NCBI RefSeq assembly: GCF_030296595.1
Contig: NZ_AP027731.1
Span: 3,100,001 to 3,164,000 of the forward strand
DNA: 64,000 nt
Direction: 5' to 3'
Source: Naasia aerilata
GTDB taxonomy: Bacteria; Actinomycetota; Actinomycetes; Actinomycetales; Microbacteriaceae
Shown: in pieces, positions 17,206 through 27,104 of the stretch
Numbering within the stretch: position 1 is the stretch's first letter
Layout of the letters: every line of letters starts with the position of its first letter
Notes under the pieces: generated by a model
The model's input: only the letters and a program-made list of their open reading frames with translations
Databases searched by the model: none
Told to the model about the DNA's origin: nothing
Made by a program: the position numbers and the translations under genes

Positions 17206-18147
17206 ATGAGCCCGGAGCACACCACTCCCCCGCGTCGGCAGATCGGCACGACCGGCATCGGCGTCTTCCCGTACGGGATCGACGGCTCCGTCTTCGGCTG
17301 GACGGCGGGCTTCGAGGCCGCCATCGATGTCCTGGACGAGTTCCACGGCGCGGGCGGCACGCTCATCAGCACCGCCGACCACTATGCCGGCGGGCGCAGC
17401 GAGGTCATGATCGGCGCGTGGCTGGCCCGCCAGCCCGAGCGCGAGCGCCTCGTTCTCGCGACCAAGATCGGCCGCCACCCCGACACTCCGGGCCTCAGCG
17501 CGCGCAGCATCCGCGCCGCGGTCGACAACTCCCTCGAGCGCCTCCGCACCGGCTACCTCGACCTGCTCTCCTTCGACGGCGACCACCCCGAGACGCCCCT
17601 CGAGGAGTCGCTCACCGCCGTCGCCGACCTGATGGCCTCCGGCAAGGTCCGCCACCTCGCCGTCTCCGACTTCTCCGGAGCGCGCCTGATCGAGGCCCGC
17701 GCCGTCGCCGGCTCCCTCGGCCTGCCCTTCCCCGAGGCCGTGTTCGCCGAGTACAACCTCATGGAGCGCGGCCACTTCGAAGCGGAGATCGGGCCGATCG
17801 CGCGGACACAGCAGCTCGGGGTTGTCGCTCGCCTGCCGCTCGCGAGCGGATACCTTCGCGGCGACTTCCGCACCCGCGACGACCAGCCCAGCTCGCCGAT
17901 GTTCGCCGGCGCGGTCCGGTACATCGGGCGCCGGGGCAACAAGGTCCTCCGAACGCTCGAGACCATCTCCCACGAGGTCGGACAGAACATCGGACGCGTG
18001 GCCATCGCGTGGGTGCTCAGCAAGCCGGGCATCTCAGCCGTCGTCATCCACGCCAAAGACGGCCCTGCCCTGCTCGACGTGATGCCGGCCACCGAGCTGC
18101 ACCTCACCCGTCAGCAGCTCGCCCGACTGGACCGCGTCACCGACTGA
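17206..18147 (+). CDS. Aldo/keto reductase family protein
   Basis: A 313-aa (alpha/beta)8 oxidoreductase. Recognisable parts are GGTLISTADHYAGGRSE (Asp and Tyr of the catalytic tetrad), LATKIG (the Lys), SLERLRTGYLDLL, TPLEESLTAVADLMASGKVRHLAVSDF and VAIAWVLSKPGISAVVIHAKD near the NADP-binding end. The position of the catalytic His (normally LxxH before the TPxEE motif) is LSFDGDHPETP here, so the His is replaced or displaced. An inverted repeat (CGAGAAG at 17179, CTTCTCG at 17198) sits directly before the ATG and could hinder initiation or end the previous transcript. It is the last gene before the island boundary. Confidence 0.85.
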   Translation: MSPEHTTPPRRQIGTTGIGVFPYGIDGSVFGWTAGFEAAIDVLDEFHGAGGTLISTADHYAGGRSEVMIGAWLARQPERERLVLATKIGRHPDTPGLSARSIRAAVDNSLERLRTGYLDLLSFDGDHPETPLEESLTAVADLMASGKVRHLAVSDFSGARLIEARAVAGSLGLPFPEAVFAEYNLMERGHFEAEIGPIARTQQLGVVARLPLASGYLRGDFRTRDDQPSSPMFAGAVRYIGRRGNKVLRTLETISHEVGQNIGRVAIAWVLSKPGISAVVIHAKDGPALLDVMPATELHLTRQQLARLDRVTD

Positions 18148-18571
18148 ATTGGGGGAAGCAAGAAGGGGGCGCCCTATCGGACGGCCTTTGCACGGTCGGG
18201 CTGACAGGCGTGAAGCTGCGACCCTGACCGAGGCCGGCGAAGAGCGTGAAGTTGCAAGGGGTTCTGCGCGTGAGGCAGCCGAGGCCACCTGGCTGACCCA
18301 GCAGACAGGACGCACGCCATGACGCTGGCTGGACCATAGCTTTCTGTTGCCGAAGACACGCGACAAGCGCCGCAGAGGGCGGCCTTGATGTGAGCGAGCG
18401 AGTCAACGTCCGAACTTGTTCGACGCCTCCTGGCACCGGGCGTCAGACGCCGGCCATCCCCCGCTCGCTGACGCCTAGGGCGGAACCGACGAGATGCCGA
18501 ATGCATCGATCCCCGACTGAGCGCTAGAAAGGGCGAGAATCCTCAGGGACGCCGCCGATGAAGTCGCAACT
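18148..18571. other. Gap holding the left island boundary
   Basis: About 420 bases with no gene. It contains a tRNA-Pro-like remnant (18178-18229, listed separately) and a short repeat GCGTGAAG(C/T)TGC at 18208 and 18244, with an inverted copy at 18566-18577 overlapping the LacI stop. ORFs here are short and lack ribosome sites. Confidence 0.55.
18178..18229. repeat. att-like partial copy of the tRNA-Pro 3' end and terminator arm
   Basis: CGGACGGCCTTT (18178-18189) equals the terminator arm at 38474-38485, and GTCGGGCTGACAGG (18195-18208) equals the tRNA 3' end at 38493-38506. The following bases TGAAGCTGCGACCC match the T-arm and variable region of the tRNA at 13 of 14 positions. Order and spacing agree with the real locus to within a few bases. 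This is what integration at a tRNA 3' end leaves at the far junction. Confidence 0.7.
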
Positions 18572-19582
18572 TCACGCGGACTCTCGCACAACCAGCTTGC
18601 ACGGCATGCGCTCGATCCCCTGGGCCACCTGGCCACCGATCGCTTCGGAAAGCCGTTGCGCAGCGGCACGGCCTAGCCCTTCGAGGTTCATGTCCACACT
18701 CGTCAGCAACGGGCGGCCACCCTCGACAAAGAGGTGCCAGTTGTCCAGTCCCATGACGGCGACCTGCGACGGAACGGCGATCTGATGCTCGCGCAAGATC
18801 TCGAGCGCGCCACGGGCGATCTGGTCGCTCCCACACAGAATTGCGTCGAAGTCCACACCCCCGTTGATCAAGCGCTCGGTCGCCGTCCGCCCCCAGGACT
18901 CGCTCCACGCGCCGTACAGAGTCTCGCCGCCCGCGAGCGGCAGCTTCGCCTCCGCGAGCGCCGCCTCCACCCCGGCCGCACGGTCGCGGGCCGCTGTGTA
19001 AGCCACATCCCCAGTGATGTGAGCGATTCGGGAACGGCCACTCCTGACCAGATACACCGCGGCTTCCGCACCAGCCTGTCGGTCGTCGGGAACCAGGGAG
19101 AGGTCGGTGGGGTCCTCTGACGGAGCGTAGACGTACACCACGGGCACAGGAAGGTCATGACCAAGTGATTTCCGCGGATCGGTCGTGCTGCCCACCAGAA
19201 TCAAACCGTCGACATTCTTCTCGAGCAGCGCCTGGAGGTGATATTGCTCACGTATGGAGTCGCCACGCGCGTCACAGAGCATCACCGAAACTCTGCCGGT
19301 CCCGAACGCGTCCTCAGCCCCCATGAGAATCGGAATACTGAAACGCCCGTCCAGGTCACTCGTGATGAGTCCCACGGTACCGGTGTGCTTCGAGCTGATC
19401 TTCCCGGCGAAGGAGAGCTTCTCCGCCGTGCGGAGCACCTTGTCGCGGGTCGCGGGATGGACATGCACTCGCCCGTTCAGGGCCTTCGACGCGGTGGCGA
19501 TGGACACACCTGCCATCTCGGCGACATCGCGCAGCTTCGCCGGCGGCTTGCCCGACTCGTATTGCTGATCTGACATCGTCAC
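18572..19582 (-). CDS. LacI-family transcriptional regulator
   Basis: A 336-aa regulator. The HTH is at about residues 15-40 (LRDVAEMAGVSIATASKALNGR), followed by the hinge region (HVHPATRDKVLRTAEKLSF) and a two-lobe sugar-binding domain (VGLITSDLDGRFSIPILMG, VDGLILVGS, RIAHITG, DAILCGSDQIARGALEIL, VMGLDNW). GTG 19582 with AGGAG at 5-base spacing is preferred over ATG 19576. It is divergent from the ABC importer operon. A palindrome of LacI type lies just after the importer promoter, and two half-sites of it (TCCGAAA) lie in front of this gene, so it probably represses the importer and itself until an island sugar binds. Confidence 0.92.
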   Translation of the reverse strand: MTMSDQQYESGKPPAKLRDVAEMAGVSIATASKALNGRVHVHPATRDKVLRTAEKLSFAGKISSKHTGTVGLITSDLDGRFSIPILMGAEDAFGTGRVSVMLCDARGDSIREQYHLQALLEKNVDGLILVGSTTDPRKSLGHDLPVPVVYVYAPSEDPTDLSLVPDDRQAGAEAAVYLVRSGRSRIAHITGDVAYTAARDRAAGVEAALAEAKLPLAGGETLYGAWSESWGRTATERLINGGVDFDAILCGSDQIARGALEILREHQIAVPSQVAVMGLDNWHLFVEGGRPLLTSVDMNLEGLGRAAAQRLSEAIGGQVAQGIERMPCKLVVRESA

Positions 19583-19622
19583 TGCGCGCTCCTACCGGCT
19601 TTCCCATCAGCGTACCCGATGG

Positions 19623-19639
19623 TCCGAAAATCTCCGAAA
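19623..19639. promoter_or_regulatory. Two TCCGAAA half-sites near the lacI-type gene
   Basis: TCCGAAA occurs at 19623-19629 and again, in direct orientation, at 19633-19639. Each equals one arm of the full palindrome at 19695. They lie 41-57 bases upstream of the regulator start and may give weak autoregulation. Confidence 0.45.
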
Positions 19640-19654
19640 CTGCTCGGCGTCTGT

Positions 19655-19683
19655 TTGACGCACCCCACCCCCACTGCTAGGGT
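19655..19683 (+). promoter_or_regulatory. Promoter of the ABC importer operon
   Basis: TTGACG (19655-19660) and TAGGGT (19678-19683) with a 17-base spacer, a good sigma-70-type match. The predicted start point near 19690 falls directly before the operator at 19695, the classical repressor arrangement. Confidence 0.65.
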
Positions 19684-19694
19684 GACGACACGTT

Positions 19695-19709
19695 TCCGAA
19701 ACTTTCGGA
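19695..19709. promoter_or_regulatory. LacI-type operator of the importer operon
   Basis: TCCGAAA-C-TTTCGGA, a perfect 7-1-7 palindrome located at about +5 to +20 of the predicted transcript. The same palindrome with one outer mismatch stands before the GH43 gene at 37986-38000. The most likely ligand is the LacI-family protein encoded at 18572. Confidence 0.75.
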
Positions 19710-19754
19710 CCCACGTTACCCGAATGTCTGCAATCAACGAAGATGGGAAGACAA

Positions 19755-21008
19755 ATGCAGATCCGCGCTATGCGTCACGGTCGGAGGCGCGTCCTCGCCG
19801 CCTCCGCAATCCTCGCCGGACTTGGGCTGCTCACCGCCTGCAGCGGAACAACCGCCGGCGGATCCGACAAGCAGCAGACCCTTACGGTCTGGCATTACTT
19901 CAGCGCCCCGGTGCAGGCAAAGGTCATGGATGACCTGGCTGCCACATTCGAGAAGGCTCACCCGGACGTGTCAGTGAAGAACGTCTACGTGCCCCAGAAC
20001 GAACTGATTCAGAAGCTCACTGCCGGTGTCGCAGCAAAGTCCGGCCCCGATGTGCTCGTCTTCGACGGAGGAACGAGCAGCACCGTCGCGCTTGCCGGTG
20101 CTCTGACGCCCATAACTGATGAGTGGAAGTCCTTTCCCGACAAGGGTCAGTTCCCCGACTCCGTCGTCCACTCGGTGAAGGGTGACGTCTACACCGTGCA
20201 GGGGTACGTCAACCTCCTCGGCCTCTGGTACAACGCAGACCTCCTGAAGCAGGTCGGCGTGGAGCCTCCTACCACGCCCGACGCCTTCGACGCCGCCCTT
20301 CAGAAGGTCGTCGCAGCCGGTCATCAGGGGCTCACCCTGTCGGCCGAGCCGGGAGGAGACTTCAATGCCATGCCATGGATGAGCACGGCCGGCTTCGACT
20401 ACGCCGATCCGCAGGCGGACGCACTCGCTGCCGCGTTCGACAAGGTTCGGGCTTGGACGGACAGCGGCGCTTTGAGCAAGGAAGCCTCCACCTGGGATCT
20501 CACGGAGCCCTTCCAAGCTTTCACCGCCGGCGATGTCGGCTTCTCCGTGAACGGCAACTGGCAGCTCGGCACCGCGAAGAAGGACGCGAAGTTCGATTAC
20601 GGAGTGCTCCCGCTCCCCCTCGGTTCGAAGGGCAAGGTCTACCTCGGGGGAGAAGCCGAAGGCATCGGAGCTTTCGCCAAGGACCCCAAGCTCGCGTGGC
20701 AGTACTTGACCGAAACGTTCTGGAGTGCCGACGGAGAGATCACCTCACTCAAGGAGACCGGCACCATTCCCGCCCGGGCCGACGCCGCGACAGACCCTGC
20801 GCTGACACAGGACCCGATCAGCTCCGCCTTCGCGAAGTCCATTGCCGACAACGGCTGGACCTACCCGGACCCGTCTGTCCCGCTGGAGAAGAGCGGCGAT
20901 GTCCAGGTGGAGGTCGGCCAGGTATGGAGCGCGCTGGTGGGAGGGCAGTCCACGCCGAAGGATCTCGCCGGCGGTCTGGCCGCCAAACTCAAGGAAATCC
21001 TCGGCTAG
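19755..21008 (+). CDS. Sugar ABC transporter substrate-binding lipoprotein
   Basis: A 417-aa family-1 extracellular binding protein. ATG 19755 places a basic N-terminus, hydrophobic core and lipobox LLTAC (Cys near residue 29) correctly; ATG 19743 is an in-frame alternative. The mature part has the usual two-lobe pattern (LTVWHYFSAPVQAKVMDDLAATFEKAHPDVSV, AAKSGPDVLVFDGGT, QGYVNLLGLWYNADLLKQ, FTAGDVGFSVNGNWQLG, YLGGEAEGIGAFA). It binds an oligosaccharide or monosaccharide outside the cell and delivers it to the two permeases downstream. It is the first gene of the importer operon under the promoter and operator at 19655-19709. Confidence 0.93.
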   Translation: MQIRAMRHGRRRVLAASAILAGLGLLTACSGTTAGGSDKQQTLTVWHYFSAPVQAKVMDDLAATFEKAHPDVSVKNVYVPQNELIQKLTAGVAAKSGPDVLVFDGGTSSTVALAGALTPITDEWKSFPDKGQFPDSVVHSVKGDVYTVQGYVNLLGLWYNADLLKQVGVEPPTTPDAFDAALQKVVAAGHQGLTLSAEPGGDFNAMPWMSTAGFDYADPQADALAAAFDKVRAWTDSGALSKEASTWDLTEPFQAFTAGDVGFSVNGNWQLGTAKKDAKFDYGVLPLPLGSKGKVYLGGEAEGIGAFAKDPKLAWQYLTETFWSADGEITSLKETGTIPARADAATDPALTQDPISSAFAKSIADNGWTYPDPSVPLEKSGDVQVEVGQVWSALVGGQSTPKDLAGGLAAKLKEILG

Positions 21009-21044
21009 TTCGCTAGTCCAACTTCGAAGGCAGGACGAGACGAG

Positions 21045-21986
21045 ATGTCGTCGCTGATCACCCCCGGGCGGGCCCTTGTACGGCCCGCCCGGGCGCAGAC
21101 TCGGAAGCGAAGTTCCTGGCGATCTTCCCGCCTCCCCTACCTAGTGCCAGCAGCGCTTTTCCTCGCAGCACTGTCCCTCTTTCCGCTGGTGAATCTGGTC
21201 CGGATGAGCGTGAGTGACGTCACCACGAGCACCCTCAATGGCCAGTGGGACTTCGTGGGGCTTGGGAATCTGGTCCGGTCCTTCCAGCAGGGCAGCCTCC
21301 TCCCCGCGCTCGGCCACACGGCCGTCTTCGTACTCATAGTCACGACCATCGGCATGGTTGGCGGCTTCGCCGCTGCTGTCGCTCTCCAGCGGGCCGGGCG
21401 CGTGGCGGGTTTGCTTCTCCCGCTCATGGTGTTTATCTGGGCGCTCCCTCCTGTCGTCAACGGAAGCGTCTGGAAGTTCCTCCTCGGTGACGCCGGCCTC
21501 ATCAACGTTGCGCTCGAAGGGGCCGGCATCATCCATGTTCCCCTCCAATTCCTCTACGACGAGAAGGTCGCCCTCGTTGCGATCTCACTCGTCAACTCGT
21601 GGGCGGTTCTGCCCTTCAACGCCTTGGTCTTCCGGGCAGGAATCCTCGGCATCTCCCCGGAGATCCTCGAAGCAGCCCGCATCGACGGGGCTAGCCGCTG
21701 GCAGGAGATCGTTCACGTGATCGCCCCGAGCGTGCGGTCGACCGCGCTCGTCCTGGCCGTGCTCACCATCGTCTACGGCTTCCGATCCTTCGATTTCATC
21801 TATGTCATGACGAAGGGCGGTCCGGGGACCGCGACATCCACGCTGCCCTTCCTCAGCTACCAGCAGGCCTTCGGCCGATACGACTTCGGCATGGGAGCTG
21901 CCACCGCCGTTCTCTCGGTACTGCTCGTGCTCGTGCTCGCCGTCGTCTACGCCCGGTCCGTGCGCAGCGAGGAGGAGGAGGCGTGA
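21045..21986 (+). CDS. Sugar ABC transporter permease (MalF type)
   Basis: A 313-aa inner-membrane permease with about six helices, the first at residues 27-50. The cytoplasmic EAA loop reads EILEAARIDGASRWQEIVHVIAP, which docks to the ATPase. It follows the binding protein after 36 bases and overlaps the start of the next permease (GTGA). No ATP-binding subunit is encoded in the island; actinobacterial carbohydrate importers often share one MsiK-type ATPase encoded elsewhere (established), so this is expected here. Confidence 0.92.
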   Translation: MSSLITPGRALVRPARAQTRKRSSWRSSRLPYLVPAALFLAALSLFPLVNLVRMSVSDVTTSTLNGQWDFVGLGNLVRSFQQGSLLPALGHTAVFVLIVTTIGMVGGFAAAVALQRAGRVAGLLLPLMVFIWALPPVVNGSVWKFLLGDAGLINVALEGAGIIHVPLQFLYDEKVALVAISLVNSWAVLPFNALVFRAGILGISPEILEAARIDGASRWQEIVHVIAPSVRSTALVLAVLTIVYGFRSFDFIYVMTKGGPGTATSTLPFLSYQQAFGRYDFGMGAATAVLSVLLVLVLAVVYARSVRSEEEEA

Positions 21987-22848
21987 CCGCCGCCTCCCCC
22001 GCATCGCAGCCATCAGCCGGCGGAGTTCACCGCTCCGGGACCGCCAGCCTGTTGCGCGCCTATTCCAGGCGCTCCTCCTCGTGCTCTACGGGCTGCCGAT
22101 GGTGTGGATCGTCCTCACCTCGTTCAAGAGCACCGGTGATGCGGTGGCGAACCAGGCCTCGGTGTTCTTTCAACCGACGGTCGATGCCTACGTCGCCGTC
22201 CTCACGAACGGTGGCCTCCTCCCGGCCCTCGCGCAGTCCGTCCTCATCTGCGCATCAACGACCGCTCTCGCCCTTGCCATCGCCATCCCCGCCGCCTACG
22301 CACTGTCCAGGATGAACGGCCGGTTGGCGACGGTCCTCCTCGGACTCCTCATCGTGCTGCAGATGGTCCCCCAGACGGCGAACGTCATTCCCCTCTTTCA
22401 GCTGTTCAGCAACGTCGGACTCCTCGACCAGACGGCCGCGGTGATCCTCGCCGACACGGCACTGCTGACGCCATTCGCGATCCTGCTCCTCCGCCCCTTC
22501 TTTCGGGCGGTGCCGGCGGCGCTCGAGGAAGCCGCCTACATGGACGGCGCCTCCTCGTTCCGAAGCTTCCGATCAGTGGCCCTCCCGCTTGCGACGAACG
22601 GCATAGCGACCGCCGGGACATTCGTGTTCCTGATCGCCTGGGGCGAGTTCCTCTACGCCGTCAACTTCTTCATCTCCCCCGAGAAGTATCCGCTGAGCGC
22701 AATCCTCGCCCAGCAAGTCTCGGTCTACGGGATCAACTGGCCGGGCCTCATGGCGGTCGCGGTCGTCACATCGCTGCCGATCCTGCTGCTCTTCGTATTC
22801 ACTTACCGATTCCTCCGCGAGGGGCTCACCATGGGGGCCGTCAAGTGA
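21983..22848 (+). CDS. Sugar ABC transporter permease (MalG type; one frameshift)
   Basis: About 288 aa when repaired. GTG 21983 overlaps the previous stop, giving coupled translation. The N-terminal coding phase is off by one base relative to the rest; adding a C to the run at 21996-22000 gives a basic leader and then ARLFQALLLVLYGLPMVWIV, the expected first helix. The EAA loop is present (ALEEAAYMDGASSFRSFRSVAL), and AWGEFLYAVNFF and LREGLTMGAVK at the end are typical of MalG-type subunits. It forms the membrane channel with the MalF-type partner. Confidence 0.88.
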
Positions 22849-24840
22849 CGCGGGCCTCGAACTCCGTGAGTTCCTCCGTCTCCCGCGCCACTCCTCTGCA
22901 AGCGACGCGCGCCGCTACACCCGTGCTACCGAGCTCCAGTGAGCTTCGGCCGATGGGGATCGATGAGGTGCGCATCACGGGCGGCTTCTGGGGGACCTCC
23001 AGAAGCTGAATGCGGATGCGATCATCCCTCACTGTGAAGCGTGGATTGAGCGGATGGGAGGCCTCTCGAACTTCGACCGGGCCGCTCAGGGAAAGCTGCC
23101 TGGGGGCCGTCGCGGCCGCGAATTCTTCGACTCCGACGTCTACAAGATGCTTGAGGCGATGGCCTGGGAGATCGGGCGAAGCGGCAACGAGGCGATGGAT
23201 GACCGCTTCCGCTCCTATGTGAGTCGCGTGGGCGCTGCGCAGGAGGCCGATGGCTACCTCAACACCCACTTCGGACGGCCGGGGCAAGGGCCACGCTACT
23301 CAGATCTCGAGTGGGGCCACGAACTGTACTGCTACGGGCATCTCATCCAGGCTGGGATCGCACGCGGGCGGACCTCGACCGACCACGAACTGCTCGCGAT
23401 AGCGATTCGCGCGGCCGACCACGTCTGCGCCGAGTTCGGGCCAAGGGGTATCCAGTCGGTCTGCGGCCACCCGGAGATCGAGTTGGCGCTCGTCGAGCTC
23501 TCCAGGTTGACCGGCGAACGGCGATACCTGGAGCAGGCCCGGCTGTTCATCGACCGCCGGGGGCACGGGGTGCTCGGAGAGATCGAGTTCGGGCAGTCCT
23601 ATTTCCAGGACACCACGCCGGTGCGGCAGGCCTCGGTTCTCGAGGGACACGCGGTCAGGGCGTTGTACCTCGCCTCGGGAGCTGCGGACGTCGCTGTCGA
23701 GACCGGGGACAAAGGATTGCTCGACGCGGTCGTCCGCCAGCTTCGCGCCACCGTGTCCGCCCGCACTTACCTCACGGGCGCGATGGGCTCTCGGCACGAC
23801 GGCGAGTCATTCGGCGAGGATTTCGAGCTGCCCTCGGACCGCGCCTACGGCGAGACCTGCGCAGGGGTCGCATCCGTCATGGTGAACCACCGCCTCTTGC
23901 TCGCCACGGCAGCCCCCGGTATGCGGACATCATCGAGCGGACGCTGTTCAACGTGGTGGCTGCGTCGCCGGCCGAGGACGGTCACGCTTTCTTCTACAGC
24001 AACACCCTTCATAGGAGGACGCTGGCGCGCGTGCCCGGCACGGAAGAATTGAGCCTTCGAGCGGACTCCGACCTCCGCGCCCCCTGGTTCGAAGTGTCGT
24101 GCTGCCCGCCGAACCTCGCTCGGACCCTCGCCTCGCTCAGCGCGCTGCTGGCCACCTCAACGGCTGATGGAATCCAGATCCATCTCTATGCACCCTCTGA
24201 CATCAAGACGGACTTCGGCATCGGCCCTGTCCATCTCCGCGTGTCCACGACCTATCCGCATGACGGCCGGATCTCCGTTGAGGTGCTGGCCTCCCCCGCG
24301 GCGCCATGGGAGCTTGCCCTCCGCGTTCCCGAGTGGGCCGAGGGGGCTTCGCTCTCTGTTTCGGGCGTCTCGCGGCGCGTGAATCCGGGTAGCGCCGGCG
24401 AGTTCCGCCACTGGTCGGCCGGCGACGTCGTAGAGCTCAACCTTCCCCTAGCCGCGCGGATCACTCACCCGGACGCGCGAATCGATGCCTTGCGAGGTCA
24501 GGTTGCCGTCGAACGCGGGCCGATCGTGTACTGCCTCGAGTCCACCGATCTCGCGGAAGGGGGTTCGGTGAACAGCGTTCAGCTGGCGGAACCGCGCGTG
24601 GATGAAGACAGCGGCGACCTCACCGTCGAGCTCTCAGAACTGCGGCCTTCCGGGGAACAAGGCTGGCCATACGGCGCCCCGGATACCCCGCCGGGATCGC
24701 AGACGACAGAACCGGCGCGCGTCCGCCTCGTTCCATATTCCAGATGGGGAAATCGGGGGCCCTCCACTATGCGCGTCTGGATTCCCCTCAGAGCCGCCGC
24801 GGGCAAGGAAGGAGCGAACGAGCGTGGCTCGACCCGATGA
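22845..24840 (+). CDS. GH127-type glycoside hydrolase (two frameshifts)
   Basis: About 665 aa when repaired, the usual size of GH127 beta-L-arabinofuranosidases. Family landmarks: VRITGGFWG then LNADAIIPHCEAWIE near the N-terminus, DSDVYKMLEAMAW, GYLNTHF, HELYCYGHLIQAGIA, YLTGAMGSRHDGESFGEDFELPSDRAYGETCA, and FEVSCCPPNLARTLASL with the CC pair expected for the Zn/Cys active site. Two one-base deletions break it: the G run at 22990-22994 and the C run at 23913-23917. With both restored the length is divisible by three. There is no signal peptide, so it acts inside the cell on imported oligosaccharides. The start is GTG 22845, overlapping the permease stop; ATG 22953 is possible. Confidence 0.88.
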
Positions 24841-27104
24841 ACACCAATCCCCAGGAGGGGCCGCGACCATCGAGATCTCTGGAGCGGGCGACACCCCGTT
24901 CCTCGAGTTCTCGAACCGCAGTTGGCTGCTCAGAGCCGGCATCGGGCAGAGGCTGAATCCGGGGATGCTGCAGCACCGCCCCACGGGCGACGTCGTGGCG
25001 GACGCGGACTACTGCTACCGCCTGACGCTCGCCTCCCCGGGACCAGGAGGCTTCACCGGGACCGAGCTGGAGTCACGGTCCGTCCGTTTCACCTCTTGGA
25101 ACGTAGAGGAGGACCACGCGCGTGGGGAGACCAGCCTCACCCTGATAGGACGGTTCGACTTCGGCGCGCTAGGGCCGACCGATCTCGAACTCTCGCATCG
25201 CTTCACGCTCTTCCACGGAAGCGACCGAATCGACGAGCAGCTGACGTTGCGGCATCGATTCGGACGTGACGAACACAGCGTCGAGTCGTTCCGCTTCGGC
25301 TTCCGCAAGGTGCTGTTCGATCACAGCACCAGGAGTTGGCGAGACGGCGCGGACCGCCGCACGCTCACCGGGATTCCGTTCCGCCGCTTCCAGGGACAAG
25401 CCAAGGACTACCGGATGACGGGCTATACGGCGGCCGACCTCGTGCCGGACAACTGGAACGGTGACAACCTGCCGGCCCGCCCTTCCGAGGCGTGGAGTTG
25501 GGGCGACGGCGAACGCGGATATGTGATCGGCAAATACTCGCAAGGGCACATCGAATTCGCTGCGATCGACGGTGAGTTCTTCACGCCGGCCAGCGCAGGC
25601 GGCGAGGACTCCCACTCCGAGGCGGCGAAGACAGGCGATGTGTGCCTCCGCTTCGCAGGTGCAGGAAGGGTGAACGCGGCGCCGGGTGGGCCCATCATGC
25701 TTTCCGGCACATCTCGGACCTTCGAGTTCGGCGTCACGAGCATCGTCCCCTTCGCAGGCGGGTGGCAGGAGGGACACCGGACCTACGCGACTCTCCAGCG
25801 CGAACGAGGCCATCGTCTCCCCCGGGCTTCGACCCGCCCTTGCACTGGAACGAGCTGTACGAACTGGGCTGGCGCGGCGGCTCCAACGCTCCCCTCCAAG
25901 AGCCGGCGGAGCTGTGGGCGCAGGCCGAACTTGCTGCGAGCATCGGTGCGGAGGCCTTCTACTTCGATCCTGTGTGGGACATCGTCGAAGGCAGTTCCGT
26001 CTGGGATCGGGAGCGCCTCGGATCACTGGATGACTTTGTCCGCAGGCTGCGGGATCAGCTAGGGCTGCGCTTGAGCCTGCACGTGATGTCCCACACGAAG
26101 ACGCTTGACGAGGACCCCGCGATCTACAGGAGAGACCAGGACGGCGACATCGTTCTCTGGAGGGGGCTTTACACCGGCGGTTACATCTGCCCGGCCTCGA
26201 CCACCTGGCAGGACCTCAAGGTGCGACGGCTCTCGGAGTTGCTTCGGTCAGGGGTCTCGTTCCTGATGTTCGACTTCCACGACTACACGGTGGAAGGAAC
26301 CGACGCGGGAACCAGCGACGAAATCAGTCGAACCGCCTGCTGGTCGAAGGACCACGGTCACAGCGTTCCGATGTCGATCGAGGAGCACTCGGCAGGAGTT
26401 CTGGAAGTCATCCACAGGATCAAGCGCGCCCACCCGGACGTCCTGATCGAGGCCCATGACCGCATCGCCGGCGGGCTTCAGGACTATCTTCCGCTCTACT
26501 ACGAGCACGGGCGGCCAGACAGCTTCGACGAGCACTGGGGCTTCGAGTACATGTGGAACTCCTACCTGGATCTGCTCTCGGGCAAGGCGCTGTCGCTGTA
26601 CGAGTACAACCTGGCGTACGAGATCCCGCTGTACCTCCACATCAACCTCGCCTTCGACAACGAGAACTGCCTTGCGTTCTGGTGGTATGCATCCACCTGC
26701 CGTCACCTTGGCATAGGTGGAGTGCGCCCGTCGGATGAGCTGTGGTCAGCACACCGGGCAGCGGTGGAGCGGTATCACGAGTTGAAGAGCTTGCTCGCTT
26801 CGGGCCGGTTCGTCGGCGTCGACGTCGACCTTCACATCCACACTCTGCCGAACGAGGGCCGCGCAGTGCTCCTCGCGTTCAACCGGTCGTCCTCGGAGCG
26901 GGTGCTTCAGCGAACCTTCGATGCCTCGTCGATCGGCATCCCGGAGAACGCCGTGGTCGAGGTCGAAGGGTTGATCGTGCGAGAAGGGGTGGCCGCGGCG
27001 TCTCTGTCGATCCCGCCACTGGCCCCCTCATTCTTTCCTTCGAGTGGAACCCGGATCCAGCTGCCCTACCGTCTGATGGCCTTGAGAAGGGCGACAACCG
27101 ATGA
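24824..27104 (+). CDS. Unassigned TIM-barrel glycosidase (two frameshifts)
   Basis: About 760 aa when repaired. The N-terminal half is a beta-sandwich-like domain rich in Phe/Trp (RFTSWNVEEDH, RFGFRKVLFD). The second half reads as a retaining-glycosidase barrel: HWNELYELGWRGGSNAP, AEAFYFDPVWD, LMFDFHDYTVEGTD (possible nucleophile Asp), IEAHDRIAGGLQDY (possible acid/base) and HWGFEYMWNSYLD. It recalls clan GH-D (alpha-galactosidase-like) enzymes, but I could not place it in a numbered family. GTG 24824 has AGGAG upstream and lies within the end of the GH127 gene. Frameshifts: C runs 25819-25823 and 27023-27027. It has no signal peptide; substrate is likely an imported fragment also handled by GH127. 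Confidence 0.75.

Noticed and set aside
22081..22848. A shorter start of the second permease at GTG 22081
   Set aside because: It would remove the N-terminal part of the first membrane helix; a start at 21983 with one restored C gives a normal subunit.
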